A DNA stretch of 64,000 nucleotides from positions 1-64,000 of the IMG/VR virus record IMGVR_UViG_3300025634_000002. One strand, given 5' to 3'. Within the stretch, counting starts at the first letter, position 1. The number at the start of each line of letters is the position of its first letter. The notes below the pieces were generated by a model. It had not been told where the DNA came from and searched no databases. It saw only the letters and a list, made by a program, of their open reading frames with translations. Shown here piece by piece: positions 32,481 to 40,449 of the stretch. The DNA comes from a virus. The position numbers were made by a program, and so were the translations under genes.

Positions 32481-32704
32481 GGCGGGGGCTCCGGCGGCGG
32501 GACCGTTTGAAGCAGACTAGGTGCCCATGCCTCTTCTAGTTTCCCGCCGAACCAGACGACAACCGGTTTTGCGCCGGGCGTGCCGCCCGTTCCCTTCCTT
32601 GTGTAACGGACAACCTTACCGCGCCGGCCTTGAAGCTTGGGGAACATCCGCGCGGCGTCAGCAGTTAGGTAAACGGTGGACCAAATGGGAAAGGGCTCAC
32701 TCAT
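32477..32704 (-). CDS. Small hypothetical
   Basis: 75 residues from ATG 32704 with GGAGC upstream. The body (VYLTADAARMFPKLQGRRG) is an SH3-like beta pattern ending in prolines. Role unknown. Confidence 0.55.
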   Translation of the reverse strand: MSEPFPIWSTVYLTADAARMFPKLQGRRGKVVRYTRKGTGGTPGAKPVVVWFGGKLEEAWAPSLLQTVPPPEPPP

Positions 32705-33020
32705 GGGTAGGCTCCGATTGTTCGGCTTTGGTGATGGCGCGATCAAATAAGGCCAAGACCTCAGCGTGCTCGTGAGTGTCATTGAAGCCAGTAAGACCGC
32801 CGCTGTTGCGCAGGAGGAATTGATCCTCGATATAGTCGGTGACGCGCCGATAGAGTTGGTAAGAGGCGCCAGACATTAGATCGATCGACGTATGCCCAGT
32901 GACGGCTTTCCTGATTGCTCCGACCGCGCAGAAGCGCCCATGGTCCTCGTAGGCAAAGACGCCCCAATGCTTCGGATCAGCGATCAGCGCCCGCGCTGCT
33001 CTCAGGTCATGGCTCAGCAT
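32697..33020 (-). CDS. DUF6197-like protein
   Basis: 107 residues. L-x-AARALIADPKHWGVF, FCAVGAIRKAV and the C-terminal FNDTHEHAEVLALFDRAI match DUF6197, a small conserved family of phages and bacteria with no known activity. Confidence 0.7.
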   Translation of the reverse strand: MLSHDLRAARALIADPKHWGVFAYEDHGRFCAVGAIRKAVTGHTSIDLMSGASYQLYRRVTDYIEDQFLLRNSGGLTGFNDTHEHAEVLALFDRAITKAEQSEPTHE

Positions 33021-33372
33021 GGGAGGCTCCTAGGGCTTTAATGAGGGCGCGACAGACGGCAATGCCGCCGGGCGCAGGGTCCATCGGTCGCGACGAGTCG
33101 ACTACCTCAACACCACTCTCGGACAGCCACGCCTCGATGATCTGGATACGGCCAGAGCCGTCGCCAAGGCGCGTCATGCAGAGAACCAAGTCAGACGCTT
33201 TGCGCTCGACCAGAGCAAAGGCTGCGTCCACCGAAGTCGAGTAGTGTAAGTGTGCGCTCGAAAATGGGATGGCATCAGGGTCAGCCCATTGCGTAATGAG
33301 CCAATCCAGATCGCTGTCGCCCTTCGTCGCCTCGCTTAGGCGCCGTTCCAGTTCTGCGAGATCAGCTTTCAT
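33007..33372 (-). CDS. Conserved small phage protein
   Basis: 121 residues. Residues 1-60 (LAELERRLSEATKGDSDLD, HYSTSVDAAFALVERK) match a frequent phage family with a tyrosine-S-x-D-A-A signature. Function unknown. The ATG at 33372 overlaps the next gene upstream by 4 bases. Confidence 0.65.
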   Translation of the reverse strand: MKADLAELERRLSEATKGDSDLDWLITQWADPDAIPFSSAHLHYSTSVDAAFALVERKASDLVLCMTRLGDGSGRIQIIEAWLSESGVEVVDSSRPMDPAPGGIAVCRALIKALGASHAEP

Positions 33373-33566
33373 GGCTTGGTCTTTCGCTGCGGGAATTGAG
33401 CGTGAGCGGCCTTGAAGATAGGTTCCATCCACTCAACATCGTCCTCAGCAGCATCCATGCCGTTGAGGATGTCGCCAAGCTGTTCCATCAGGAGCGCCGA
33501 GCGGTTCCCTATGATCTCGGCAATGTCCTGCGGGCCAGCGCCTCCGGCAGCGAACACGACAGCCAT
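33369..33566 (-). CDS. Small hypothetical
   Basis: 65 residues from the ATG at 33566 (AVVFAAGGAGPQDIAEI); a GTG at 33614 would add 16 residues of doubtful sequence. Weak ribosome site. A 51-codon ORF in another frame (33509-33664) overlaps the start and may be the real 5' part if a frameshift exists. Confidence 0.45.
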   Translation of the reverse strand: MAVVFAAGGAGPQDIAEIIGNRSALLMEQLGDILNGMDAAEDDVEWMEPIFKAAHAQFPQRKTKP

Positions 33567-33650
33567 ATCCGTGTGGACGAGGGCCAGTTGGCGAGGTGCG
33601 CAACGACGCGGCACTGATCGGAGATTTGTCGAAGGTCGTGCATTGCGAGA

Positions 33651-33854
33651 TCAGCTTTGGTCATGCGTGGGGCTTTCGGTTGCGAGGGCGAGACGGCCGG
33701 CGGGGGTGACCTGCCATTCTCCGTTCTGGTGGGTAGCTAGTCCCAAAGAGATCAGCTTCGCCATCGGACGGTGGAAACTGCGCGGGAGAAGCCACATATC
33801 GCCCCCGTCTAAATGGCGTAGCAACCTCAGTTGCGGTGTGGTCAGCTTACCCAT
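33651..33854 (-). CDS. Small winged-helix-like protein
   Basis: 67 residues. TTPQLRLLRHLDGGD, PMAKLISLGLA and WQVTPAGRLAL resemble a winged-helix (MarR-like) fold with a short wing. Could regulate neighbouring genes; unproven. Confidence 0.55.
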   Translation of the reverse strand: MGKLTTPQLRLLRHLDGGDMWLLPRSFHRPMAKLISLGLATHQNGEWQVTPAGRLALATESPTHDQS

Positions 33855-33857
33855 CCC

Positions 33858-34109
33858 TCATCCCTCCGCGTCGTTTTCGGAGGCGACACGCTTGACCAAA
33901 ATGTTGATATCGAGCGAGCGGTATTGCTCGTTGATCCATGTTTCGATACGAGGCTTAAGGGCCGCAACGGCCTGATCGACAGCATTGTCCACCATAGCTT
34001 CGGCCTGCTTCATCAGCGGCTCTTTGAGCCCTAGCCTGACTTGGTTTTCCAGTGCGTCGCGAACGAGCCTTACGAACGCTTCGCCGGGAATCTGAATTAC
34101 GGAAGCCAT
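33858..34109 (-). CDS. Small helical hypothetical
   Basis: 83 residues, starting MASVIQIPGEAFVRLVRDAL. Mostly amphipathic helix. The start at 34109 follows the HTH gene by 4 bases. No family recognised. Confidence 0.55.
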   Translation of the reverse strand: MASVIQIPGEAFVRLVRDALENQVRLGLKEPLMKQAEAMVDNAVDQAVAALKPRIETWINEQYRSLDINILVKRVASENDAEG

Positions 34110-34113
34110 TCCC

Positions 34114-34317
34114 TCATCCCTCCTTGTGGCGCTTGCGAATTGGTTCGTAGGACGTGATGCGCTTGAGGCCGAGGGCCTTGAGCAATGAATCTGGCGGCTC
34201 GCGAAGGCCATTGACCACGCGGCTGATGACGGACTGCTCGATGCCGTGTTGCTTGCCCCATAGGATTTGGGGTTTCGCCGTGGCCTTGATATGCTGGCGC
34301 AGTTCTTCTTCGGTCAT
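34114..34317 (-). CDS. Cro/CI-type helix-turn-helix protein
   Basis: 67 residues. IKATAKPQILWGKQHGIEQSV followed by ISRVVNGLREPPDSLLKALG is a complete small helix-turn-helix domain of the Cro type. Possible regulator of the minus accessory operon. Confidence 0.7.
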   Translation of the reverse strand: MTEEELRQHIKATAKPQILWGKQHGIEQSVISRVVNGLREPPDSLLKALGLKRITSYEPIRKRHKEG

Positions 34318-34324
34318 AGCAACC

Positions 34325-34690
34325 TCAGCTAACCAAGAAGGCTTTGAACCGTGACCACCACGACGGTTGGGTGCTGGCGATTGCGCGAGCAGTTGCCTTG
34401 TCGGCAGCTTTCCGATGCATTTCCTTGGCGAGAGTGGTCAGTTCGGGAGTGTCCTGATCTGGGGATGGAAGCGCCGTGCGTAGATTGCCGCCATAGTAAT
34501 CGGAATCCGCATACCAGAGACCGCTCTTTTTATCCAAAGTGCAGTGCTGATATTTTCCATAAACCTGCGCACTGATGTCGGTCGTCTGAAAACTCATTCC
34601 ATCCATTTCACGAGGAAGTAGGATGCCAATCGAGATTGAGGTAGACTCGCCGGGCATCAGGGCCATTCCAGGACGATAGGGTTTGTTCAT
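34325..34690 (-). CDS. Hypothetical protein with own promoter
   Basis: 121 residues, MNKPYRPGMALMPGE onward, ending WSRFKAFLVS. The beta N-terminus and basic helical C-terminus are not assignable. GGGAGA precedes the ATG, and a good minus-strand promoter lies 30 bases upstream. Confidence 0.6.
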   Translation of the reverse strand: MNKPYRPGMALMPGESTSISIGILLPREMDGMSFQTTDISAQVYGKYQHCTLDKKSGLWYADSDYYGGNLRTALPSPDQDTPELTTLAKEMHRKAADKATARAIASTQPSWWSRFKAFLVS

Positions 34691-34715
34691 TCGTGTCTCC
34701 CGTTTCGATGCCCTA

Positions 34716-34744
34716 GATTTAGCGAACCGTTCGGCAGCCGTCAA
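34716..34744 (-). promoter_or_regulatory. Minus-strand sigma-70-like promoter
   Basis: Read on the minus strand: TTGACG, 17-base spacer, TAAATC, about 26 bases before the ATG at 34690. It would drive the accessory run 34.7 to about 23 kb independent of the genes upstream. Confidence 0.65.
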
Positions 34745-34763
34745 TGCCCGATTGCACATATTT

Positions 34764-35324
34764 TCATGTTGACATTCCGGCGCTGGCAACATCGCTGGAA
34801 ACGCGGACCAGACGCTCCATGAGGCCCATCGGCTTGATCGTAGGATGCAGTTGGCTATCGCCTGAAGCAGGCCCGACGTAAAACCTAGACTTGTCCGCAT
34901 AGCCCCCGCCGATTCGGACGCCCTTCCAAAAGTGGAAAATATATTCCGTGTCCGGGAGGTAATTGGCACCGCAGAGCGGAGTCGGATTCGTCTTGTTGAA
35001 CGTCGAAAGGTTCCAGCGAAAATCGTTCGCCTCGGCAAATTCGATCATGCGCTTAATTTGCGCCTTGGCACAGAAGGCGATGATCGAAGGCGCTACGCCC
35101 AGCAATAGCTCAGGATCGAATCCTTTATGGAGCCCGGCTGCGTAGATGTCCTTATAAACCTGACGACGACCGCCGATGCCGCCTCCCATCGGGACGAAAT
35201 CGTAGGGCGGATCAGTCACTACCGCGTCGAACTTTCCTAGCGTCGGCAGGATCTCTAGGCAATCACCCAGCCACACCTCTACGCCTTCCGCCAGCACCTC
35301 TTTGCGTGGTTCATTCATCTTCAT
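34764..35324 (-). CDS. Truncated DNA adenine/cytosine-N4 methyltransferase
   Basis: 186 residues. GDCLEILPTLGKFDAVVTDPPYDF holds motif IV DPPY (text split here), and HPTIKPMGLMERL lies near the end. In this class the SAM-binding FxGxG motif should follow the HPT-x-KP helix, but the frame ends SSDVASAGMST and no D-P/F-x-GSG appears in the other frames downstream. It is likely inactive or dependent on a partner. The neighbouring gene 35523-36188 is an intact N6-adenine enzyme. Confidence 0.7.
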   Translation of the reverse strand: MKMNEPRKEVLAEGVEVWLGDCLEILPTLGKFDAVVTDPPYDFVPMGGGIGGRRQVYKDIYAAGLHKGFDPELLLGVAPSIIAFCAKAQIKRMIEFAEANDFRWNLSTFNKTNPTPLCGANYLPDTEYIFHFWKGVRIGGGYADKSRFYVGPASGDSQLHPTIKPMGLMERLVRVSSDVASAGMST

Positions 35325-35526
35325 ATCCTACGCTATAGCTGAGCTTCTTGGCGAGGTCGCGCGACACAGGCCACGATCCTTCGATGGTCAGGAAATCCCC
35401 AGGGAACATCTCTTCGGCTCGGGGAAGTGGTTTGGTCTCAGGCTTTGGGGTTTTAACGAGACGAGCGAGCTGGGAGTCGATGAAGGCTCTACGGTCAGGG
35501 GAGTCTTCGTTGATGAAGTCGATCAC
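35311..35526 (-). CDS. Small hypothetical between methyltransferases
   Basis: 71 residues from a GTG (GTGA overlap), with a C-terminal GSWPVSRDLAKKLSYSV. It overlaps the truncated methyltransferase by 14 bases. No family recognised. Confidence 0.55.
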   Translation of the reverse strand: MIDFINEDSPDRRAFIDSQLARLVKTPKPETKPLPRAEEMFPGDFLTIEGSWPVSRDLAKKLSYSVGYEDE

Positions 35527-36188
35527 AGCAGTTCCCCTTGGCGGGCGTCTTTCCGATCCAGCATCCGAAGCACTGTCTCGCCGCGGTGCTTCTTGTCCCA
35601 GACGAACCAGCCGTTGAGCATCGGCGGAGCACCTTGGCCGGTGAAGTCGATCTTCCAGCGCATGAGGTACACGCGAGCCGGAGGATGGGCCGCGTAGAAC
35701 GGTCCTAGGCCACCAGCGCCGGGCCAGCCCCAGTTCATCAGGAGCGCCATGTAGTCGACGTCCAGCGCCTCGAGGGCGTGCTTGAGCCAGCGAGCTTTGC
35801 CATTGCCCCAGCCGCATTCCGAGAACGGCGGGTTCGTTACGATTGCTCGAGCTGGCGCGGCCTCCCAATCATAGAACGACCGAATGGTCGCGCCGAATCC
35901 CCGGTCGACCAGATCCGAGATGACGACGTCGAATCCCAGCGCTGACATTTCGCGGGCCATCGCGCCGTCGCCAACCGCCGGTTCCCAGATTGTGTGGAAG
36001 TCACGCAGGCGTTCTAGTTCGGCATGCAGTAGCGCCCGAGTCGGCTCTGGCGGTGTCGGGTAAAAGTCGTCGCCTTCGCGCTCCAAGCCACCGTCGACTC
36101 GCGCCAGCGTGCCATCGAAAAGCATCTGCACGACGGGCTTCGATTTCTTGCCGGTTGCCCGAAACAATCCTCGCGCGGAAGCGGTCAT
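35523..36188 (-). CDS. N6-adenine DNA methyltransferase
   Basis: 221 residues. DDFYPTPPEPTRALL, then WEPAVGDGAMAREM (motif I region, SAM binding) and VTNPPFS (motif IV catalytic NPPF) are all present, followed by WFVWDKKHRG. The order I then IV is that of stand-alone phage adenine methyltransferases. Likely self-protection against restriction. Confidence 0.85.
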   Translation of the reverse strand: MTASARGLFRATGKKSKPVVQMLFDGTLARVDGGLEREGDDFYPTPPEPTRALLHAELERLRDFHTIWEPAVGDGAMAREMSALGFDVVISDLVDRGFGATIRSFYDWEAAPARAIVTNPPFSECGWGNGKARWLKHALEALDVDYMALLMNWGWPGAGGLGPFYAAHPPARVYLMRWKIDFTGQGAPPMLNGWFVWDKKHRGETVLRMLDRKDARQGELL

Positions 36189-36676
36189 TCCCCACCCATC
36201 TTCCGCAGCCGGGCGAGTGGGGATGCGTTGAGCCTGTCGATCACCGATTGCGGGGTCTTGCCGGTCTTGACGGCGAAATCCTGTTCGGTGTTGGTCCAGT
36301 CGCGAACGTCGGTTCTGCGGCCGTCGACCTCGAGATAGGTGATGCCGGCTGGCTCCATGCCTGCGGGCGGCAGTTCGCCTTGGCGGTAGGCGGTGAGCTT
36401 CGCCATCTCCTTGCGGGCGTCGTGGTCGGCCACTAGGCGATCGTAGCGGCGCGTGTTGACGGCCAGTTCTACCGGCGTGGGCATGAACTCGTTGTTCCGC
36501 GGCACGAGGCCGTCGCGCAGCTCCTTGCACGATTGCTGCACGGCTTCGAGGCTCATGTCCTCGACGGCGTCCATGTAGACGTCGAGCTGGCTTTCAGTGA
36601 GTCGCTCGGCTTGTGATCCGAAGAACTTCAACATCCTTAGGATCGCCGTGTGCTTCGCGTCCGAATCCATACTCAT
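36185..36676 (-). CDS. Probable replication accessory protein (helicase-loader-like)
   Basis: 163 residues from ATG 36676 (GGAGAA upstream). AILRMLKFFGSQAERLTESQ, VQQSCKELRDGL and FMPTPVEL resemble the helical loader-like proteins that sit after phage replication proteins. Helicase loading is an inference; no helicase is in the window. Confidence 0.5.
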   Translation of the reverse strand: MSMDSDAKHTAILRMLKFFGSQAERLTESQLDVYMDAVEDMSLEAVQQSCKELRDGLVPRNNEFMPTPVELAVNTRRYDRLVADHDARKEMAKLTAYRQGELPPAGMEPAGITYLEVDGRRTDVRDWTNTEQDFAVKTGKTPQSVIDRLNASPLARLRKMGGE

Positions 36677-36980
36677 TTTCGATCTTCTCCTTGAGTTGAT
36701 GCATCCGCGCATCGATCGGTGACATCGGCTTGCCGTTGACCCGTGGCGCGCTGGGCGGCTCGACCGGCCACACATCGGTCCAGCCTTTTAGGATGGCCTG
36801 CTCGACGGCGGCAACGGGGTCTGGGAAGGTGCGGAGCTTCTTGGCCATCAACTGGCCGGCGAATTGCGTCATGGGTTTCTTGAGGGCCTTGCGGTGCGCT
36901 ACGAAATGAGCGGCGAGGTCAGGGCCGAGGATTTGGGCGAGCTCGTCGGCGGCTGTGAATAGGTCAGAGCCCTTAGCCAT
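36594..36980 (-). CDS. Replication-associated protein fragment
   Basis: 128 residues. LKKPMTQFAGQLMAKKL, then AVEQAILKGWTDVWPVE matches the short C-terminal domain of phage replication initiators (K-x-LT...KL...GW-x-D-x-x-P). The usual N-terminal winged-helix region is missing, so it is either a small stand-alone version or a remnant. Overlaps the next gene by 83 bases. Confidence 0.55.
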   Translation of the reverse strand: MAKGSDLFTAADELAQILGPDLAAHFVAHRKALKKPMTQFAGQLMAKKLRTFPDPVAAVEQAILKGWTDVWPVEPPSAPRVNGKPMSPIDARMHQLKEKIENEYGFGREAHGDPKDVEVLRITSRATH

Positions 36981-37414
36981 CAGAAATCGCCCGGCGCTAC
37001 TTGTGCGCAGACAATCCCGTTGGCGCGCCACATGGCCACGACGCTGGCTCGATCATCAAAGACGAGGTCGGGCTTCGGGTTCGAGTCGTGCAGCCATTGC
37101 GCCTTGAGGTCGTGGTCAGGCGTATGATCGCCTTCCGCTCGCATGCGTCTCGGAAGAATGTGGAGGTTGTGTCGTCGCAGCCATTCCTCAGTCTTGGCGT
37201 TCACCTCGGCCGAGCGGCCAGACCAGATTTCCACTCGATCACCGGCTGAATTGAAGGCGAGTGCGGCGCCAATCAGCGGCAGATTCGGAACATCGAGGTC
37301 GCAGGCTGCAAAGAACGCGCGCCAGTCTTTCGGCTTTCCGTCTGTGCGCTGCACGAAATGCTGCCGATGCTCATTGAGCGCCAACGTTCCGTCGAGATCG
37401 AAAACCACAAACAT
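36980..37414 (-). CDS. HAD-type phosphatase resembling polynucleotide-kinase 3'-phosphatase
   Basis: 144 residues. VFDLDGTLALNEHR is the catalytic DxDGT motif; IWSGRSAEVNAKTEEWL, then RMRAEGDHTPDHDLKAQWL and VFDDRASVVAMW follow the order in the phosphatase half of T4 polynucleotide kinase. No kinase P-loop is present. It could remove 3'-phosphates from nucleic acid ends, complementing the RNA ligase at 47.6 kb. Strong ribosome site GGAG. Confidence 0.75.
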   Translation of the reverse strand: MFVVFDLDGTLALNEHRQHFVQRTDGKPKDWRAFFAACDLDVPNLPLIGAALAFNSAGDRVEIWSGRSAEVNAKTEEWLRRHNLHILPRRMRAEGDHTPDHDLKAQWLHDSNPKPDLVFDDRASVVAMWRANGIVCAQVAPGDF

Positions 37415-37854
37415 CGTTATCTCCTTTGCGCCTCGCGCGCGGCCTTAGTTCACTGGAATAGCAGTCCCTTGCGTCCTCCTGATCGTCACCTCCCGGCAGC
37501 GGTCAACGCAAGGTCGGAGCACACTTTCAACACCGGTATAGCCGCGATGCCCGTCATGGTGGGCCAGTCCGAAGCGTCAGTCGTATCGCGGTTGCGGTCA
37601 TAGCCATGTGGAGCATTTGACCGGCCCAAGGGCTCCCGAATCTCGGGATGAAAAAAGCCCCGGTGTACTCGGCCATTGTGAGGATGCCGAAGGGTCCGTT
37701 CGTCCGGTCCTCGGTTTGTGGGCTGGCGAGCAGCCGAACACAGCCGATTTCCTTAGAGGAACCTCGCGACCGTGCTTGCATTTGAATGGGGAGGCGGGCA
37801 TATAGGGCTTGCCCAACCGCCGAACATTCGCTGGCTGCACAGCGTCTAGTTCGT
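37415..37854 (-). other. 440-base stretch without a confident gene
   Basis: No frame with a credible start spans this stretch. On the minus strand, a frame open from about 37486 to 37756 reads smoothly (PEIREPLGRSNAPHGYDRN, DASDWPTMTGIAAIP) but has no ATG, GTG or TTG near its 5' end. An overlapping frame from about 37445 ends in RCREVTIRRTQGTAIPVN. This may be a decayed gene or two frameshifted pieces. Confidence 0.4.
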
Positions 37855-37891
37855 AAAACCGTCCCGTTGCTCACCGCTTCGGGACGGTTTT
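37855..37891 (-). terminator. Terminator after the 37950-38648 gene
   Basis: AAAACCGTCCCG and CGGGACGGTTTT form a 9-bp GC-rich stem with A/T flanks and a 13-base loop. It ends transcription of 37950-38648 on the minus strand; by symmetry it can work in both directions. Confidence 0.8.
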
Positions 37892-37949
37892 CATTTGGGC
37901 CCAGATTGGCCGCATCGTCAATACCACCGGTAGGGGCCGGACGATCTAC

Positions 37950-38648
37950 CTATGGTAGTCCAGCCTCGGACCGCTTCTGCGCCGCCAGCGCTGTCTGGCT
38001 CAGCGGCACCTCATCAGCCACAGACCCCATCCCGGTCTTGCCGGTGAGACCTTGGCCGTCCTTGATGCTGTCGATCGCTCCGTCGAGAATCGCAGCGCCC
38101 TCGGCCTGCTCGTCGTCGAGAGCGCCAGGCGCCGCGGCAGCCGCGGCAGCCGCGGCAGACAGTTCGGCCTTGGTCGGCTTGGCCTTCTTGGCGCTTGACG
38201 CCTTGGGCTTCGATCGCGGGTTGCTGTCGGCGGCGATGCGGCGCTCTTGCGCTTCGGGCGTCTCTCCACCAGCCGCAGCGGCAGCTTTGGCATCGGCCTC
38301 CTTCTTGCGAGCCGCACGCTTCTCCTGGCGCTCGACATCATCCGGGAACAGGTCAGCGACCTTGCCGGCCAGCGCCTTGAACATCCTGCGCACGCCGCGC
38401 TGGTGGAGTTTCAAATCCGCTGAGTCCATCACGCGGAGCATTCCAACCGCCTGCTGGAAAGCCTTTGGCGGAATGCCGATCTTGTCGGCGTTGGCGCGAA
38501 TCGAGGCGCGCTCATCGTTCTCAGCCTTGGACCGGCGCAGGCTTCCTGCATACTGATCCGCGAGTTTGACGATGGTCGCGTCAAGCTTCATGTCGTCGCT
38601 CATGTTCGAACCGTCGAACATTTCCTCGGTGTCGTCATCGTCAGCCAT
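37950..38648 (-). CDS. Hypothetical Ala/Lys-rich protein
   Basis: 232 residues. Residues 15-80 (DATIVKLADQYAGSLRRSKAEN and KIGIPPKAFQQAVGML, separated) look like a conserved helical domain; the rest is an acidic/Ala linker and a C-terminal SQTALAAQKR tag. GGAG ribosome site. Upstream are two direct GGAATAAAAT copies (38680-38700). No function is known. Confidence 0.6.
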   Translation of the reverse strand: MADDDDTEEMFDGSNMSDDMKLDATIVKLADQYAGSLRRSKAENDERASIRANADKIGIPPKAFQQAVGMLRVMDSADLKLHQRGVRRMFKALAGKVADLFPDDVERQEKRAARKKEADAKAAAAAGGETPEAQERRIAADSNPRSKPKASSAKKAKPTKAELSAAAAAAAAAPGALDDEQAEGAAILDGAIDSIKDGQGLTGKTGMGSVADEVPLSQTALAAQKRSEAGLP

Positions 38649-38695
38649 GTGGGCTCCTTTGGGTTTTCGTAAATCGCACTATTTTATTCCTGATT

Positions 38696-39076
38696 TTATT
38701 CCGGCAGGCAGCCCCACGCCGTGAGGATCGAGACTGCTTGATCGATGCCGTAGGCCACGGCATGCTCTACGCCGAGAAATGCACACTTCTCGGCAAACTC
38801 GTTCTGGGCGTTGTCGACCGTGCCGCCTTTGCGCTTGAGCTCCAAGAAGGCTGGGGAGCCGTCCGCGAGGATGAAGCACAGGTCAGGCACGCCGCGTAGC
38901 ACGCCCATCGCCTTGAGCTTGCCACCGGTCGCCTTGCCACGCTTGCCGCCGTTGGGGCAGTGATAGAAGATGATCTCGGGGGGCGCCTGTAGGCGCAGCC
39001 GCTCGACCAAGGCGCATTGGATCTGCTCCTCCTCGGTCTTGCGCTGCTTGAGGCCTAGGGCTTCGTGGTAGGTCAT
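38696..39076 (-). CDS. VRR-NUC domain nuclease
   Basis: 126 residues. EEEQIQCALVERLRLQ, a middle HCPNGGKR, GVPDLCFIL and FLELKRKGG give the E...PD...E-x-K core of the VRR-NUC family, small nucleases tied to phage recombination or replication. No HNH or GIY signs. ATG at 39076 overlaps the upstream gene by ATGA. Confidence 0.85.
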   Translation of the reverse strand: MTYHEALGLKQRKTEEEQIQCALVERLRLQAPPEIIFYHCPNGGKRGKATGGKLKAMGVLRGVPDLCFILADGSPAFLELKRKGGTVDNAQNEFAEKCAFLGVEHAVAYGIDQAVSILTAWGCLPE

Positions 39077-39456
39077 AGGGGAATCCAGCCGATCATAAAC
39101 TCGTCGCCACCGAGCACGCCAAGCGCCGAGTTCCAGAAACCGTGATGCGCAGACCACTGTTTCCAGTATCCGATGACCACCGGATGCTTAAGGTTCGGAT
39201 GGGGTTTGCGATAGAGCCGTAGGTGTGATCCGTCCCGAGGCGCCTCATACATGGGGCGCAAGTCAGACGGATAGGTCGGCGCCGCGACATAGCGCGAGAC
39301 CGTCTTAGTCGGATACTCCCAAGGCGGGACGTCCATGTTCGCGGGGCCAGGAACAGAGCGGTCGCCGCGGCGCCAGCGTTCAAGCTCTAGTCGCCGCTGA
39401 TGCTGAGCCTCGCCAGTGATGTTGAAGGTGCCAGCGGTGAAGCGGTCCTCGTTCAT
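39073..39456 (-). CDS. Small conserved phage protein (DUF551-like C-terminus)
   Basis: 127 residues. APRDGSHLRLYRKPH and the Trp-rich end (GYWKQWSAHHGFWN) follow the 'AP-x-DG' type of small phage proteins like DUF551. Function unknown. Confidence 0.55.
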   Translation of the reverse strand: MNEDRFTAGTFNITGEAQHQRRLELERWRRGDRSVPGPANMDVPPWEYPTKTVSRYVAAPTYPSDLRPMYEAPRDGSHLRLYRKPHPNLKHPVVIGYWKQWSAHHGFWNSALGVLGGDEFMIGWIPL

Positions 39457-39758
39457 TCTTTAAGCCTCACAGGGACATCGAGACGGGCACAGACATTTAC
39501 GAGGGCGATGATCTGGCAGCCAGTCGGTAGGTTGTTGGCCTTCGCCGAGTTACAGTCGTAGTGGGTCGCGGTCAGGTTTCCGAGGCCGTTGTAGCCGCCT
39601 TCGCACTGCGGCCAGACGTGATCGATGTTGCGGTCGCCTTCCCTCATCGGCTGGCCACAAATTGCGCAGAAATAGTCCTGCTCACGCGCCAGTAGTCGGC
39701 GCATGGCAACCCATCGTCGCTGGCGGTCCAGATAGGTCCACGGAACCCAAGGGCGCAT
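39453..39758 (-). CDS. HNH endonuclease
   Basis: 101 residues. CAICGQPM, NIDHVWPQCEGG, NLTATHYDCNSAKANN form a complete small HNH domain. Compact, with no separate DNA-binding domain; could be a host-directed or homing nuclease. Confidence 0.8.
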   Translation of the reverse strand: MRPWVPWTYLDRQRRWVAMRRLLAREQDYFCAICGQPMREGDRNIDHVWPQCEGGYNGLGNLTATHYDCNSAKANNLPTGCQIIALVNVCARLDVPVRLKE

Positions 39759-39759
39759 G

Positions 39760-40182
39760 TCATGCTCGCGCCTTGGCCTTTTTCGCGCGGGCGGCGAGTG
39801 CCTCTTCGATCAGGACTTCTATTTCGCCACGGACCTTGCGGTGATCAAGTTTAGCCGCCGCGGTGATAGTGGCGAAAAATTCCTCCGTAACCCAGATCAT
39901 GATCTTCCCTTTTTTCTTGGGCCTCACCAGTGCGAAGGGCGAACCTTCTTGCATCATGGCAAAAACAACCTCGTGCGGCTGAAACCACTCACGCCGAATG
40001 CGATACTGACGCAGCAGTAAATGCAGGGCATGTTCGTCATCCTCTGTGCCCTCAATGACCGCTAAAATAGCTAGCTGGGACGGCGACATTGATTGAAGCG
40101 AGGATAGCCTCAGACGAGGATCGCTGCCTGTGTAGCCGATCTTTATTGGCCCACCCTCTCCTGCTTGGATGAAATAGATCAC
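39760..40182 (-). CDS. T5orf172 / GIY-YIG-like protein
   Basis: 140 residues from a GTG overlapping the ribbon-helix-helix stop. IYFIQAGEGGPIKIGYTG, RLSSLQSMSP and EHALHLLLRQYRIRREWF are the T5orf172 nuclease-like pattern. The C-terminal Arg/Lys-rich helix is probably DNA-binding. Confidence 0.75.
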   Translation of the reverse strand: MIYFIQAGEGGPIKIGYTGSDPRLRLSSLQSMSPSQLAILAVIEGTEDDEHALHLLLRQYRIRREWFQPHEVVFAMMQEGSPFALVRPKKKGKIMIWVTEEFFATITAAAKLDHRKVRGEIEVLIEEALAARAKKAKARA

Positions 40183-40355
40183 GACGCCCTCGACTTATCC
40201 TCGTCGAGCCCGCGCCTGATTAGGACCGCCATCATCTGGGTCCAACCGATACCGGCGCGCTTGGCAGCGACCTTGAGTTCATCGGCCGTCTCCCGAGGCA
40301 GCGTGATTGTGGTCGTCACCTTGTCTGGGGCTATGTATTTCACGTCCGATGTCAT
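40179..40355 (-). CDS. Ribbon-helix-helix regulator at the divergent switch
   Basis: 58 residues. The core VTTTITLPRETADELK, then AGIGWTQMMAVLIRRGL is a typical Arc/MetJ-like ribbon-helix-helix. Its stop overlaps the next GTG start. It heads the minus early run, beside the divergent plus operon with dyad sites upstream, so autoregulation and control of the plus operon are likely. Confidence 0.75.
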   Translation of the reverse strand: MTSDVKYIAPDKVTTTITLPRETADELKVAAKRAGIGWTQMMAVLIRRGLDEDKSRAS

Positions 40356-40371
40356 TCGCGATACCTATGCA

Positions 40372-40416
40372 ATGGCTATTGACAAGCCATATCTACATGA
40401 CCACTATGTGATTTGC
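40372..40416 (+). promoter_or_regulatory. Plus early promoter with two operator-like dyads
   Basis: TTGACA at 40379-40384, 17-base spacer, weak -10 CACTAT (40402-40407). ATGGCT-N7-AGCCAT (40372-40390) brackets the -35 box and ACAT-N7-ATGT (about 40394-40408) covers the -10 box. Both dyads have 7-base spacers, fit for a dimeric ribbon-helix-helix protein. Confidence 0.55.
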
Positions 40417-40449
40417 AAGCCGACGTTCACAGCAATCGGGAGAGACCAA

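Noticed and set aside
33509-33664. 51-codon minus ORF (MTKADLAMHDLRQ)
   Set aside because: Only its first 20 codons look protein-like; it may be a frameshifted 5' part of the next gene, but this cannot be shown from the sequence.
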